From: Cryomorphaceae bacterium
Lineage (GTDB): Bacteria > Bacteroidota > Bacteroidia > Flavobacteriales > Schleiferiaceae
Length of the DNA stretch: 64,000 nt
Assembly: GCA_017858515.1 (NCBI GenBank)
Contig: JAFMBM010000001.1
Span: forward strand, 62,001-126,000
Direction of reading: 5' to 3'
The notes beneath the pieces are model-generated. The model was not told the DNA's origin and made no database searches. It worked only from the letters and a program-made list of their open reading frames with translations. The translations under genes and the position numbers were made by a program. Positions 35,611 to 45,493 of this stretch are shown piece after piece (position 1 is the stretch's first letter; each line of letters starts with the position of its first letter).

Positions 35611-35916
35611 TTGGAAGATAAAGACCTAAATAGACCCTTGAGGATTAAACTCGCAGTGGCCAATAGGCAGTATCCTATCAATACTAAGATGCAGGAGGAA
35701 GCAGGCTTACGCGCCGCTGCCAAACGCATCGAAACGATGGTTCGAGAGTTAGAAAGTGCCTATTCAGTGCAGGATCAGCAAGATTTGCTGGCCATGGTAG
35801 CGCTGCGTTTGGCCACCCGCTTAGAGGGAATGAACTCAGAACCGCAGATTAAGGAAAACAAGGCAGTTGTTCAAATAAACAAAATGGTAGAGAAGATTAC
35901 TTCCGCCATGATGTAG
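35611..35916 (+). CDS. zapA: Cell division protein ZapA
   Basis: FtsZ-ring-associated protein that bundles FtsZ filaments at midcell. The 101-residue length is normal. Typical features: an N-terminal strand region (LRIKLAVANRQYPINTKMQEE), then AAKRIETMVRELESAYSVQD and a long C-terminal helix with LLAMVALRLATRLE. The start is a TTG one base after the upstream stop; no ATG fits better. It lies between the coiled-coil gene and rny, the usual Bacteroidota order. Confidence 0.9.
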   Translation: MEDKDLNRPLRIKLAVANRQYPINTKMQEEAGLRAAAKRIETMVRELESAYSVQDQQDLLAMVALRLATRLEGMNSEPQIKENKAVVQINKMVEKITSAMM

Positions 35917-36100
35917 ACGTTCTTTTAAAGCTATTTCCCGCATCGGCTCTACGCTTTGGTAAACTCAACAGTCATCCAATAGAAGTCCAGCTCGGTTTGG
36001 AGAAATCAGGCCTCATCGCTTTGCGAATGCTCTCGGGCTACGGAGGAAGATTGACATAAACTGGTGGATTTCGTTCCTGTCATTCAGGAGTTTACGCGAA
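35917..36100 (+). ncRNA. ssrS: Candidate 6S RNA (6S-Flavo-like)
   Basis: The 185-bp gap between zapA and rny is where 6S RNA is normally found in Bacteroidota. It can fold into one long interrupted hairpin: GTAAACTC at 35959-35966 pairs with GAGTTTAC at 36088-36095, followed inside by ACAG/CTGT, CCAG (35987) / CTGG (36061), and a terminal CGC-TTT-GCG hairpin near 36018. The long rod with internal bulges is 6S-like. 6S RNA binds housekeeping RNA polymerase holoenzyme. The ends are approximate and no covariance search was possible. Confidence 0.5.
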
Positions 36101-36101
36101 T

Positions 36102-37685
36102 ATGGAGCAGGTGCGGGTTGTTTTTATACCACCAATTAATCTAGTTATGCTAATAACAACCCTTTCGATCTTTTTAGTTGCTGCGGCCCTTGGGGCGGCG
36201 GGAGCCATCTTTTGGACAAAGAAAAACGATGTAAAAAAAGCTTCTGAAATTATTCAGGAAGCCAATAAGGAGGCAGAGTCTATCCGAAAAGAGAAGATGC
36301 TCCAAGCAAAAGAGAAATTCATCGAGTTAAAGTCGGAACACGAGAAAATCATCCAACAAAGAGAACGCAAGATTCTAGATGCAGAGAATCGAGTAAAAGA
36401 CAAAGAATCTAGACTCAACAAGCAGTTGGAGGAGACTAAGAGAAAAGATAGAGACTTCCAAAGAGACAAGGAAAAACTCGATAGGCATACTGAAGCCATT
36501 GAGCTTAAGTTGGCAGAAGTAGAGAAAATGCATAAGATGCAGGTAGATCAACTCGAATCCATTAGCGGTCTTACGGCCGAAGAGGCCAAAAGTCAGATCG
36601 TTCAAGCCCTGAAAGATGAAGCCAGAACAGAAGCTTCGTCCATCATCCAATCTACCATTGAAGAAGCAAAGCTCAGTGCGAGCTCCGAAGCCAAGAAGAT
36701 TGTTATTCAGTCTATACAACGATTGGCTGCTGAGCAAAGCATAGAGAATGCCGTATCGGTATTCAATATAGACAACGACGATTTAAAAGGAAGGATTATT
36801 GGTCGCGAAGGAAGAAACATTCGCGCACTCGAAGCGGCCACGGGAGTAGAAATTGTGGTAGATGATACGCCAGAAGCCATCTTGCTCTCTTGTTTTGATC
36901 CCGTGCGAAGAGAAATTGCCCGCTTATCCTTGCACCGTTTGGTAGCCGATGGAAGAATCCATCCAGCCCGAATAGAAGAAGTAGTGGCCAAAGTAACCAA
37001 GCAGCTCGACGATGAAATCATTGAAGTAGGAAAGAGAACCATTATTGATCTTGGAATTCATGGTCTTCATCCTGAGCTTGTAAAGATGGTAGGAAGAATG
37101 AAGTACAGGTCTTCTTATGGTCAGAATCTACTTCAACACTCAAGAGAAGTAGCCAATCTATCCGCCATAATGGCTGCTGAATTGGGATTGAACACCAAGT
37201 TGGCCAAAAGAGCAGGACTATTGCACGATATAGGTAAAGTGCCGCAAGAAGAGTCTGAATTGCCGCATGCTATTCTAGGTATGCAGCTTGCAGAGAAATA
37301 TGGAGAGAAGCCCGAGGTGTGCAACGCCATTGGAGCCCACCACGACGAAGTAGAGATGACAGGCCTATTGTCGCCTATCATTCAGGTTTGCGATGCAGTA
37401 AGCGGAGCAAGACCCGGTGCTAGAAGGCAGGTAGTAGAATCGTATATCCAAAGGCTAAAAGATTTAGAAAATCTGGCGCTATCTCATAAAGGAGTGCAAA
37501 AGGCCTACGCCATTCAAGCAGGACGCGAATTGCGGGTAATGGTAGAAAGTGAAAAGGTGAGTGATGCTGAAGCTTCGTCTATGGCCTTCGAGATTTCTCA
37601 GAAGATACAAAATGAAATGACCTATCCCGGACAGGTTAAAATCACCGTGATACGCGAAACGAGAGCCGTTAGTATGGCTCGTTAA
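36102..37685 (+). CDS. rny: Ribonuclease Y
   Basis: Membrane-anchored endoribonuclease that initiates mRNA decay. An N-terminal transmembrane helix ([20 protein letters not shown], about 18-37), a long charged coiled coil (about 45-160, e.g. [20 protein letters not shown]), a KH domain ([19 protein letters not shown], about 220), and an HD domain ([25 protein letters not shown]) are present. The 527-residue length is typical. ATG at 36147 (MLITTLS) is an alternative start that would leave a longer leader and free the 6S candidate's 3' side. It overlaps the convergent phosphorylase gene by 17 bases. Confidence 0.96.
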   Translation: MEQVRVVFIPPINLVMLITTLSIFLVAAALGAAGAIFWTKKNDVKKASEIIQEANKEAESIRKEKMLQAKEKFIELKSEHEKIIQQRERKILDAENRVKDKESRLNKQLEETKRKDRDFQRDKEKLDRHTEAIELKLAEVEKMHKMQVDQLESISGLTAEEAKSQIVQALKDEARTEASSIIQSTIEEAKLSASSEAKKIVIQSIQRLAAEQSIENAVSVFNIDNDDLKGRIIGREGRNIRALEAATGVEIVVDDTPEAILLSCFDPVRREIARLSLHRLVADGRIHPARIEEVVAKVTKQLDDEIIEVGKRTIIDLGIHGLHPELVKMVGRMKYRSSYGQNLLQHSREVANLSAIMAAELGLNTKLAKRAGLLHDIGKVPQEESELPHAILGMQLAEKYGEKPEVCNAIGAHHDEVEMTGLLSPIIQVCDAVSGARPGARRQVVESYIQRLKDLENLALSHKGVQKAYAIQAGRELRVMVESEKVSDAEASSMAFEISQKIQNEMTYPGQVKITVIRETRAVSMAR

Positions 37686-38547
37686 TAAGCAGTTCAACCA
37701 CCGAGGAGATCATTTTATCAATGGTCTTTTCGGCTTGAGTAGAAAACTCTCCCGTAATGCGGTTGGCAAGTAAAGCCGAAACAGAGCGAACAGAGTGTCC
37801 AAACAGCCGCCCTAGGTGAAATAGGGCGGCTGTTTCCATTTCTATATTGGTGATTCTACTCTCACCGAAGCGATAATCGCAAAGTATTTTGCTGAGGTCC
37901 TTCTTCGGCTCCACTTCACCGAACAATCGTCTTCCCTGAGGAGCATAAAAGCCCGAGGCCGTATAGGTAACACCAAGAAGAGCACCTAGATTGTTGGCCA
38001 AAGAATTCGAGAGCTCTACATCGGAATTAAAGCAATACGGCCTCGGAAGATCCTGGGCTAGAAAGTAAGCTGAAAGATGTTTTTGCCAAGCTTCATTTTC
38101 ATTGGTAAGAGGATAAAAGGCATGCAGAGAGTCTACAGACAAAGCCTGCTGACTCACGAGAATAGAGTCTAAAGCTATATCAGGTTGTATGCTACCTGAA
38201 GTGCCCAAGCGAACCAATCGCAAAGATTGTCGTTCTGCCTTCGGGCTTCTTTCCTTGAGATTCCAATTGGTCACAAGATCAAGTTCGTTGAGAACGATAT
38301 CGATATTATCCGAACCCATACCCGTAGAAAGAACACTGATTTCCCTTCCACTTATTTTGCCTGTAACTGTAATAAACTCACGATAAGACTTGCGCAGGCG
38401 GATGGTATCGAAATAGCCAGCGATACGGTCCACCCTCGCCGGATCGCCAACCGTAATAATCAGGGGAGCAATGTCGCCCTCTTGCAAGCCCAGATGATAT
38501 ACACTAGAATCGGAATGAAGTATGATTTCGGTAGGGTTAATGCCCAT
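37669..38547 (-). CDS. Nucleoside phosphorylase (uridine phosphorylase-like)
   Basis: Cytoplasmic nucleoside salvage enzyme, 292 residues. PNP_UDP_1 family motifs: [13 protein letters not shown] (phosphate binding), [33 protein letters not shown], and [19 protein letters not shown] (ribose-binding Met-Glu). The class is closest to uridine phosphorylases, but the base specificity is uncertain. ATG 38547 (MGINPTEII) is preferred over an in-frame start at 38631 that would overlap the universal stress gene. TAACTTTG at 38578-38585 on the minus strand supplies a plausible promoter. Its 3' end overlaps rny. Confidence 0.88.
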   Translation of the reverse strand: MGINPTEIILHSDSSVYHLGLQEGDIAPLIITVGDPARVDRIAGYFDTIRLRKSYREFITVTGKISGREISVLSTGMGSDNIDIVLNELDLVTNWNLKERSPKAERQSLRLVRLGTSGSIQPDIALDSILVSQQALSVDSLHAFYPLTNENEAWQKHLSAYFLAQDLPRPYCFNSDVELSNSLANNLGALLGVTYTASGFYAPQGRRLFGEVEPKKDLSKILCDYRFGESRITNIEMETAALFHLGRLFGHSVRSVSALLANRITGEFSTQAEKTIDKMISSVVELLINEPY

Positions 38548-38577
38548 ATCAACTTGAGTTTTAACGTATCTTCGCGC

Positions 38578-38614
38578 CAAAGTTAACCTCTTTAGTACGT
38601 ATGGAACTTTCAAA
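38578..38614 (-). promoter_or_regulatory. Possible Bacteroidota-type promoter for the phosphorylase
   Basis: On the minus strand TTTG (38614-38611) and TAACTTTG (38585-38578), the latter a perfect -7 element. The 25-base spacer is longer than usual, so the -33 assignment is weak. Confidence 0.35.
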
Positions 38615-39476
38615 GAAAATAGTAGTGCCAATAGGCTTTTCAGAGCAGTCGTTAATTGCCCTAGATGAAGCCATTATATTATGTAAAACCAATATGAGCA
38701 CCATTATTTTACTCAGTGTAATTGAGGAGAACTCATTGTTTTCCCGTCTCTTTTCAGACGATTCTAAAAGAGATAAGAAGCTTCAAGAAGAGCTTACATC
38801 CAAACTAAATGAATTAGCCCTTCGCAAAGAGAAAGAATCAGGACTTCGGATTGAAACGATGGTAGCTCATGGAACGATATACGAAGAGATCTCCCGAGTG
38901 GCCGAATTGGTGAATGCCGATTTAGTGGTGATGGGAACCAACGGCAGACCTTCTAACTTCAAGAAGAGAATGATTGGTTCGAATGCCTACAGAACCGTTT
39001 CAATGACGCATGCCCCTGTGATTACCACTAGAGGAATTAGGAGGTTAACCAAATTAGAGAATATAATATTCCCTGTAGTCTTAGACCGACAGTCGAAAGA
39101 GAAGGTGGGAATGGCATTGCATTACGGCAGGCTTTTTAAAGCGAAGATCACAGTAGTTGCCCTTCCTAAGAAAGAAAGTGAGTTGGCTCTATTGACCAAA
39201 CATTTGGATCAGGTAACCAGTTTCATCAATGAAAAAGGAGTGAAATGCGAGCGCCACGTACTTCCAGCCAGCGGTGAGAAGGTAACGGAGAAATTACTTG
39301 ATTTTGCCTACGAACAGAACGGAGACATGATTATGATCATGGACGAAGGCGAAACACCCGACATTGCGGTGAATTTAATCGGTAGTGAAGTGCAAGAGAC
39401 CATCTATTTCTCTGAGCTACCGGTAATGTGCATCACACCAAGGAAAGGAATTTATGTAGGGTTTTCGAATTGGTAG
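38601..39476 (+). CDS. Universal stress protein, tandem UspA domains
   Basis: A 291-residue cytoplasmic protein with two UspA folds. The first (residues 5-150) opens KKIVVPIGFSEQSLIALDEA and has the nucleotide-binding tract VVMGTNGRPSNFKKRMIGSN, close to the G-2x-G-9x-G-S/T-N ATP-binding pattern. The second (about 155-290) is degenerate (NIIFPVVLDRQSKEKVGMAL) and lacks that tract. Its start is 53 bp from the divergent phosphorylase start. The role in stress survival is inferred from the family. Confidence 0.9.
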   Translation: MELSKKIVVPIGFSEQSLIALDEAIILCKTNMSTIILLSVIEENSLFSRLFSDDSKRDKKLQEELTSKLNELALRKEKESGLRIETMVAHGTIYEEISRVAELVNADLVVMGTNGRPSNFKKRMIGSNAYRTVSMTHAPVITTRGIRRLTKLENIIFPVVLDRQSKEKVGMALHYGRLFKAKITVVALPKKESELALLTKHLDQVTSFINEKGVKCERHVLPASGEKVTEKLLDFAYEQNGDMIMIMDEGETPDIAVNLIGSEVQETIYFSELPVMCITPRKGIYVGFSNW

Positions 39477-39495
39477 AATAACAGAAATAAAATGT

Positions 39496-39537
39496 GAAAC
39501 CCCCATTCAGCCAACAGCCGAATGGGGGTTTCTTTTT
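39496..39537 (+). terminator. Rho-independent terminator
   Basis: A 13-bp perfect stem, GAAACCCCCATTC / GAATGGGGGTTTC, followed by a T tract, 20 bp after the universal stress gene. Confidence 0.9.
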
Positions 39538-39633
39538 AGGGTTCACTAATCAGCTCGCACATTATTCCCTTGGAGTAAAAGGCTTAGCAAGAATTTTAAC
39601 TCTGTAGGAGCTCAGCTTGTAAAAGAGCTAAGT

Positions 39634-42600
39634 CTAAGGCGTAAGAGTGAAGAAAAATACGCCTCCTCTCAGAGTAGATTTGGCAGACTTAGACAAAATC
39701 GATTGGTTTAAAGGTGCCCCAATTAGAATTTCTGTTCCTTTGGAGTGAATGGAGAAACCAAAACGATCTGCATTTGACAAGCCATTACCTACTATTTTTT
39801 GTGTTTGACTCCAATTTCCACTAAGGAATGTAAAGGAATAAACACTTCCGCCACCGTCTCCCTCAGATCCAATAAAGAGCTTTCCGTTGGCATTGAAATG
39901 TAACGAAGAGCCAAAGTAGTTTCCAAGGTTTTGATCCATGGCTTCGAGCGATGCTTCTGTCCATTGTCCTCCACCAAAAGAATAAGAGTACACTCTCTCA
40001 ACATCTGGATCGCCTATAAAACAACGACCGTCTCCAAGTAAAACAGCGTGTCCGAAGCTTGAACTAGCCGAAACAACAGAAGGAGTGAATTTATTTTGGA
40101 AATTCCAGTTCCCATTTTGATTTACGAAGAGATAGGCCGCTCTATTGCCTTCAGCGCCAATAAGAAGGCTGTCGTTTGAAAAAGACAATGCACTTCCAAA
40201 TCCATCTCCAATAAAACCATCGGCGGCTTCTAAAAGGCCAGCTGGATACCATTGGCCATTGGCCTTTCTTCTAAATAGCTGAACCTTACCTTTGCCATAG
40301 GCTGTTGAAGCCGCTGCAAGAGTATCGGATAATTCTACCTTACTTCCTAATTGGGCAGATGGATTTGTACTTCCACCCAAATGGGTTCTAACTACAAGGT
40401 TCCAATGATCGAAGGCATTTTTTTCATATATATATACAAACCCTGTTGAGTCTACTCCTTCCCCTGGCGCTCCGGCAATAAAGAAAGAGTCATTGCCTGA
40501 AACCGATTCGCCAAAGCGTGAGCCTTCACTGGCGGTTATTGGCTGTATGCGTTGCCACTCAATCCACTGTCCGTCTACTTTTCTATAAATGAACACGGCC
40601 CCCATTCGATTTTGTAGTCCTCCTTCATCGCCATCTGCAGATTCAGGTAAATAGCCGGCATAGGTTGGCGATCCGATAAAAGCATACTCGCTTCCTAATG
40701 AAACAGTCTTGCCGAATTGATCTCCGCTTGGAGAGTAGGCATAGGGCAGAGAAGGCAAGCTAGAACTAGCACAAGGCTTAATACTGTGACTGCCTAATGA
40801 ATCCGAAGTATTCGAAGGCAAGGCATACCATTGCAATCGCGATTTAGCCCAGGTTTTTCCTCCGTAGCGAACACTGTCTGCCCTTACCAAAGTGTAGTTC
40901 TGAGTATTTCCCGAACCACTGGGAATAGACCAGATGGTGTTGATTTGATTCGGATCTCCAATCCTGTCTAATGTATCACCGGTTGAGGTTTTCACCAAGC
41001 TTACAAGATCGTTTCCGTTGAAGTTTACAATGCTCTGACTGAGATTGATATTCGCTTTTTGAGTAAAATCACTTGTTGCCGAAGAATTACAGATAACATA
41101 AGTAGAACCAGCCGCTAGGCTTCCGGATAAAGTGTAATTGCTTGTTGTAGGGCCCGCATTAAACAAGGTATATATAGTTAATTCACTGAGATTAATAGTG
41201 CTGTCGCTTGCATTGAATAGCTCAAGACATTTGTTGTTTGAACTTCCCTCTATATATTCTGAGAAGAAAATTCCTCCCTCACAAGTGCTGGGTGCAGGCG
41301 GAACTACAATGATTGGATCAGTGCTAAATCCACTTTGAATACCCGTGCTGAAATCGTCGTTTCCAGAAACCAGCTTATAACACAAGGCATAAACATAATA
41401 ATTTGTGTTGGGTGTTAATCCGTTGATTGTGATCGAAACATTGCCAGCAGCTGCATTCTTAGCAACGCAATAGCCAGTTTGACCCAAATCTGAAACAACG
41501 CTACTTCCACTTCCAAATTGACTAGAGGGGGTATAGGTTGCTGCCTCCAAAGGATTGTTGAGGTTGAAATCTACAAAAGGGTGAGTACTTGCGAATACGA
41601 GCATTCCATTCCATAGAGTTCCATAGCCCGAGGTGGGTGCATCTATCTGAATGCTCAATTGTTGCGTTCCACTCGATAGAGCGCTTAGCTGAGAAGGCGA
41701 AGGAATGGAGCCCACAGGCGGACCACTTGAACTCCCTCTAGAGGCAACATACACGCTTAGATTCGAATGGCTGCTGGATTGGATGGTAACCAAAGTAGGT
41801 GAAAAAGACGAGTTGGTGGTCGCTTGAATCCGAATGCAAGTGGTTCTTCCGCTAGCAATGGTGTTGTTGGAAACGTTTAGGCTTATGGGCGCGCTGCTGT
41901 TGGTGCCACTAATCTGAGCGGTGGTATTGCCCGTGTTCTGAATACTCAAACAAGCTTCTATTCCACTTTCAACCCACAGGGTGTCGGTAAAAGCTCTCCA
42001 AGTGTTGAGGGTAGGAAGGGCACCGCTTCCTGAGAAAGAACCCAATCTTTGCGAAAACTGAGGATAGTCTACCAAAGGGTTTCGGTTATTTTGAACAACA
42101 TATACCCGATCGTTTCTTGATTTATTGTCTGAAGTGGGAGGAAATTGATTGTGCCAAGAGATCAAGTTCGATTCCATAGCAGCGATAAATCCACCGTAGT
42201 CTTGGTAACGCAAGAGAAAATAGAGAAGTGCTCTCGCTGCCGAGCCCTTATGAAAATCACGAGGTTCAAAAACAGAACTTCCATATTTCGATCCACCTAC
42301 ACTCCATGTAGGACTTGGCACATATCCGAAGGGATGATTATTCCTCACACTATTTGCACTCGCATCGCAAGGAAAGAGATGATGGATATCGCTTTGCATG
42401 GGTGAAGCACTGCCAAAAGTAGATTGGGGCATGGTGTGCTCTGCGTTGATATTATTCGCATTGGCACCTGCTCGTGTATTAAAAGTGGCGCTTCTGCCTG
42501 TGTAAACACAACTTACTTGCCCTCCAATATTATCTACATAGCTATACATTTCATCTCGGGCCGTATTGTAGCTCAGCTGATTGTAACCCGATGAGATTAT

Positions 42601-43050
42601 GTTGTGAAGGGTGCTTTTTAGTACTGATCCGCTTTGGTTTTGGGTGGATGCATAATACGTATTTGAAAAAGTGCCTTGTCCTTGAATTGAAATGGGTATG
42701 CTGCCAAAAGCTGAATCTGTATGAAGAACAAGATCGCTTTGATACAAAATATTATGAAGTGGTTGGAAGTAGACCGTTAGAGAATAACTGCCACCGGCAG
42801 GAATGGAAAAAATAGAATCATTCAATCTAAAGGCACGCTTTCCAAAGGGTGATATGGAACTGTAGCCTACAATATGCGCTGTTTTAGTTGAATTGTTTGT
42901 CAGCTGAACACTCAGATTTCGACTCTGAGATTCGTTTGCCGATTGGAAGATGTATTGTGTCTGATTGGTAATGATGTCTTGTGCAAGAGTCTCATTATGA
43001 AGACTAAATAAACTAAGTATGAGTAAAAAACGAAAGGGGAGCCTATACAT
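39634..43050 (-). CDS. Secreted endonuclease I multidomain protein
   Basis: A 1,138-residue exported protein. A signal peptide (MYRLPFRFLLILSLFSLHNE) is followed by an ASPM/Ig-like domain (about 25-125) and an endonuclease I domain (about 130-345) with the metal-binding cluster NINAEHTMPQS, DIHHLFPCDASANSVRNN and HPFGY. It resembles extracellular nucleases of the EndA/BsuII type. Ig-like linkers follow, then a lamin-tail (LTD) domain (GIFFSEYIEGSSNNKCLELF, about 590-700), and finally five or six FG-GAP blades (GDQFGKTVSLGSEYAFIGSP, SRFGESVSGNDSFFIAGAPG, DGFGSALSFSNDSLLIGAEG). It ends GGVFFFTLTP with no T9SS tail, unlike most large secreted proteins here. It probably degrades external DNA. Confidence 0.85.
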   Translation of the reverse strand: MYRLPFRFLLILSLFSLHNETLAQDIITNQTQYIFQSANESQSRNLSVQLTNNSTKTAHIVGYSSISPFGKRAFRLNDSIFSIPAGGSYSLTVYFQPLHNILYQSDLVLHTDSAFGSIPISIQGQGTFSNTYYASTQNQSGSVLKSTLHNIISSGYNQLSYNTARDEMYSYVDNIGGQVSCVYTGRSATFNTRAGANANNINAEHTMPQSTFGSASPMQSDIHHLFPCDASANSVRNNHPFGYVPSPTWSVGGSKYGSSVFEPRDFHKGSAARALLYFLLRYQDYGGFIAAMESNLISWHNQFPPTSDNKSRNDRVYVVQNNRNPLVDYPQFSQRLGSFSGSGALPTLNTWRAFTDTLWVESGIEACLSIQNTGNTTAQISGTNSSAPISLNVSNNTIASGRTTCIRIQATTNSSFSPTLVTIQSSSHSNLSVYVASRGSSSGPPVGSIPSPSQLSALSSGTQQLSIQIDAPTSGYGTLWNGMLVFASTHPFVDFNLNNPLEAATYTPSSQFGSGSSVVSDLGQTGYCVAKNAAAGNVSITINGLTPNTNYYVYALCYKLVSGNDDFSTGIQSGFSTDPIIVVPPAPSTCEGGIFFSEYIEGSSNNKCLELFNASDSTINLSELTIYTLFNAGPTTSNYTLSGSLAAGSTYVICNSSATSDFTQKANINLSQSIVNFNGNDLVSLVKTSTGDTLDRIGDPNQINTIWSIPSGSGNTQNYTLVRADSVRYGGKTWAKSRLQWYALPSNTSDSLGSHSIKPCASSSLPSLPYAYSPSGDQFGKTVSLGSEYAFIGSPTYAGYLPESADGDEGGLQNRMGAVFIYRKVDGQWIEWQRIQPITASEGSRFGESVSGNDSFFIAGAPGEGVDSTGFVYIYEKNAFDHWNLVVRTHLGGSTNPSAQLGSKVELSDTLAAASTAYGKGKVQLFRRKANGQWYPAGLLEAADGFIGDGFGSALSFSNDSLLIGAEGNRAAYLFVNQNGNWNFQNKFTPSVVSASSSFGHAVLLGDGRCFIGDPDVERVYSYSFGGGQWTEASLEAMDQNLGNYFGSSLHFNANGKLFIGSEGDGGGSVYSFTFLSGNWSQTQKIVGNGLSNADRFGFSIHSKGTEILIGAPLNQSILSKSAKSTLRGGVFFFTLTP

Positions 43051-43152
43051 GAATACCTTCTTTAAGAGAAATTCAAATCTAAGGTTTACAATGCGTCTTT
43101 CTCTACTTCAAAATGAACAATTCATTATGTTCTCCCTACGTCAACTCGATGA

Positions 43153-45474
43153 TTAGAATTTGAAGTTAAATCCAACCGTTGGCATAATAGGCAATTGATT
43201 CACACGCTTAAAATCAGTTCTATCGAAATAGAAAATATTTTCTCTATTGGCCATATTGGTAGCCCCTGCATTCAGCTCTAAAATGCTGTTTTTGCTGAAA
43301 ACAAAGGTTCGCTTTGCACTGATATCAAACCTGTGATAATTGGGCAGTCTTTTGGAGTTCAACTCACCATACAGCACTTTCACATCGCCGTTTTCTACGG
43401 TGTAATCGTAGTTTACATTCGGCGTTCCACTAGGATTAGTGAAAGGTTGATTGGGCACAAAGCCACGTGTTGGGGTGAAAGGGAAGCCAGAACCGAAATT
43501 ATACCGAACGCTAAACTCCCATTCTTTCTTTTCACCAGCAACATAGGTTCCAACTAGGTTTAGATTGTGCCTGCGATCGAAGTGGGGATTGTATTCACGC
43601 ACACCATCGTCTCGAGTTACAATGCTGTATGAATAGCCAGTCCATAAATAGTAGTTCTTGTATTCGAACTTCACTAAAACATCTACTCCTCTTGCCAAAC
43701 CAGTTTCAACAATAAAATCTTTCCTCAAGATTTCGGGCTTTGTAAAATCGTTGCTTTCGTAAAGCTTATTTCGGTTGATATTGGTGATTTGATTGAAGTC
43801 TTTGATATATCCTTCAACATTTAGGTCTACATAATTTCCAAGATCGTATTCGAATCCAAAGATTGCGTGACGCGCCAATTGAAGCTTGTTGTCTGAATAG
43901 GCTTCAGGAAGGTCATCTGGTCCAGAAAGGAAACCATAGAATAGATTTACCACATCCCTATCGGAGTTGGCAGCTACGAGGTTCTGAGAATAGAAACCAC
44001 CAGACGCTTTTAATCTAAGCTTCTCATTCAAATTATATTTTAGACCTATACGAGGCTCTAAAGAAAACTGACTTAAAGATCCATAGTAGTGGCCGTGCAC
44101 TCCAGGCTCTATCAATAAGCCGTTAACATCTATTTTATAGCGGAAGTAACCTGCTAATTCGGTCGTATTTTCTGTCTGATTGATAGTTCTACCCAATGAA
44201 TTGGTGTAGGAGAACATTGTTTGATACCCAATGGCCATAAAGCCATATTTCAACTCGTCGTTTTTTCTCAAGTAGTAGGTGAAATCCAATCCACCGTTAA
44301 AGCCTGAAATATCAGAGGTACGGGGTAATCCATCGCTTTGATTGCTAGCGATCGAATAATTAGAGTAGGCGAGGTTACCTTTTAACACCATGGCAGAGCT
44401 GCTTGGAATGGCTCTAAAATCTATTCCACCTCCATAGCTATCCCAAGAGACATCGTTGTTTGCGTCTATGGTAACCGCATCTGTAAAGTTAAATCCGAAG
44501 ACGTTTACCTGCGAACCATTTCTAGACGTATTGCTCAACTTGCCGTATAAATCGGCAAATCGGAAAGGAAGACCTCCAAATTCGGTTTCTACATAACTAT
44601 AGAAGATGGGGGCTGTTTGATCGAGATAGGAGGTTTTTCCAGAAATAAGGAAAGATGTGGAGGAGCGTTCACTGTCTTTTTTCTTGAAAAGAGGGCCTTC
44701 CAATAAAAGTTTAGCGCTATAGGTACTCATACTCACCTTCCCTCCAAAACGCTTCTGATCTCCTGCGCGGGTTTTTACATCCATAACCGAAGAAGTTCTT
44801 CCTCCGTATTCTGCGTTAAATCCACCAGTATAAACATCAGCACTTTGAAGGATGTCAGTATCGAAAACACTATAAAATCCGATCGAATGGAAGGGATTGT
44901 AAATGATCATATTGTCGAGTAAGACCAGGTTTTGTATAGGTGAACCTCCACGGATATAAAGCTGACCGCCTTGGTCTCCTGTAGTTACAACACCGGGAAT
45001 TACCTGGATAGCGCGAACTAGATCGGCATCGCCTCCAACTGAAAATTGTTCAATTCGCTTAGGAGAGAGAGTAACAACAGAGGTAAGTACTTGCTCCTTT
45101 TGCTGACTTCTTTGGGCATTCACTATCACGTCATCCAAAATCGTATTGCTCTCTTCCAGATAAACTTTAACATTGCTAATCCGGTTGGCTTTTACGATTA
45201 CTTTCAATCGTTGCGAGGCCATTCCCAAAACAGCGAATTCCAATTCCACCTCACCCAGGGGCACATCATTTAGAACAAAGAATCCATCGTTATTCGTTGA
45301 AGTTCCTGTTTTGGTGCCTACTATGGTAACAGCAGCAAAAGGAAGGGGTAGGTCGCTTGATTTTTCGTAGACAAATCCTCTGATTTTGCCGGTGCTCTGT
45401 GCTTCTAACGAAAAGCTATTGAGCAAAAGACTAAGAATTAAAAAGCAAAGGCTGTATAAAAATGTTTTTTTCAT
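43153..45474 (-). CDS. TonB-dependent receptor with CarboxypepD-like domain
   Basis: A 773-residue outer-membrane receptor. A signal peptide (MKKTFLYSLCFLILSLLLNS) is followed by a CarboxypepD_reg-like domain (GKIRGFVYEKSSDLPLPFAA, about 30-115). The plug (about 120-235) includes AIQVIPGVVTTGDQGGQLYI, RGGSPIQNLVLLDNM and ADVYTGGFNAEYGGRTSSVM. The barrel ends PIMPTVGFNFKF, an aromatic-terminal motif typical of outer-membrane insertion. No SusD gene is nearby and the substrate is unknown. The stop is 103 bp from the endonuclease start on the same strand; holA ends 20 bp upstream of its start. Confidence 0.94.
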   Translation of the reverse strand: MKKTFLYSLCFLILSLLLNSFSLEAQSTGKIRGFVYEKSSDLPLPFAAVTIVGTKTGTSTNNDGFFVLNDVPLGEVELEFAVLGMASQRLKVIVKANRISNVKVYLEESNTILDDVIVNAQRSQQKEQVLTSVVTLSPKRIEQFSVGGDADLVRAIQVIPGVVTTGDQGGQLYIRGGSPIQNLVLLDNMIIYNPFHSIGFYSVFDTDILQSADVYTGGFNAEYGGRTSSVMDVKTRAGDQKRFGGKVSMSTYSAKLLLEGPLFKKKDSERSSTSFLISGKTSYLDQTAPIFYSYVETEFGGLPFRFADLYGKLSNTSRNGSQVNVFGFNFTDAVTIDANNDVSWDSYGGGIDFRAIPSSSAMVLKGNLAYSNYSIASNQSDGLPRTSDISGFNGGLDFTYYLRKNDELKYGFMAIGYQTMFSYTNSLGRTINQTENTTELAGYFRYKIDVNGLLIEPGVHGHYYGSLSQFSLEPRIGLKYNLNEKLRLKASGGFYSQNLVAANSDRDVVNLFYGFLSGPDDLPEAYSDNKLQLARHAIFGFEYDLGNYVDLNVEGYIKDFNQITNINRNKLYESNDFTKPEILRKDFIVETGLARGVDVLVKFEYKNYYLWTGYSYSIVTRDDGVREYNPHFDRRHNLNLVGTYVAGEKKEWEFSVRYNFGSGFPFTPTRGFVPNQPFTNPSGTPNVNYDYTVENGDVKVLYGELNSKRLPNYHRFDISAKRTFVFSKNSILELNAGATNMANRENIFYFDRTDFKRVNQLPIMPTVGFNFKF

Positions 45475-45493
45475 TTTCCGTTGAGGCGGTAAA

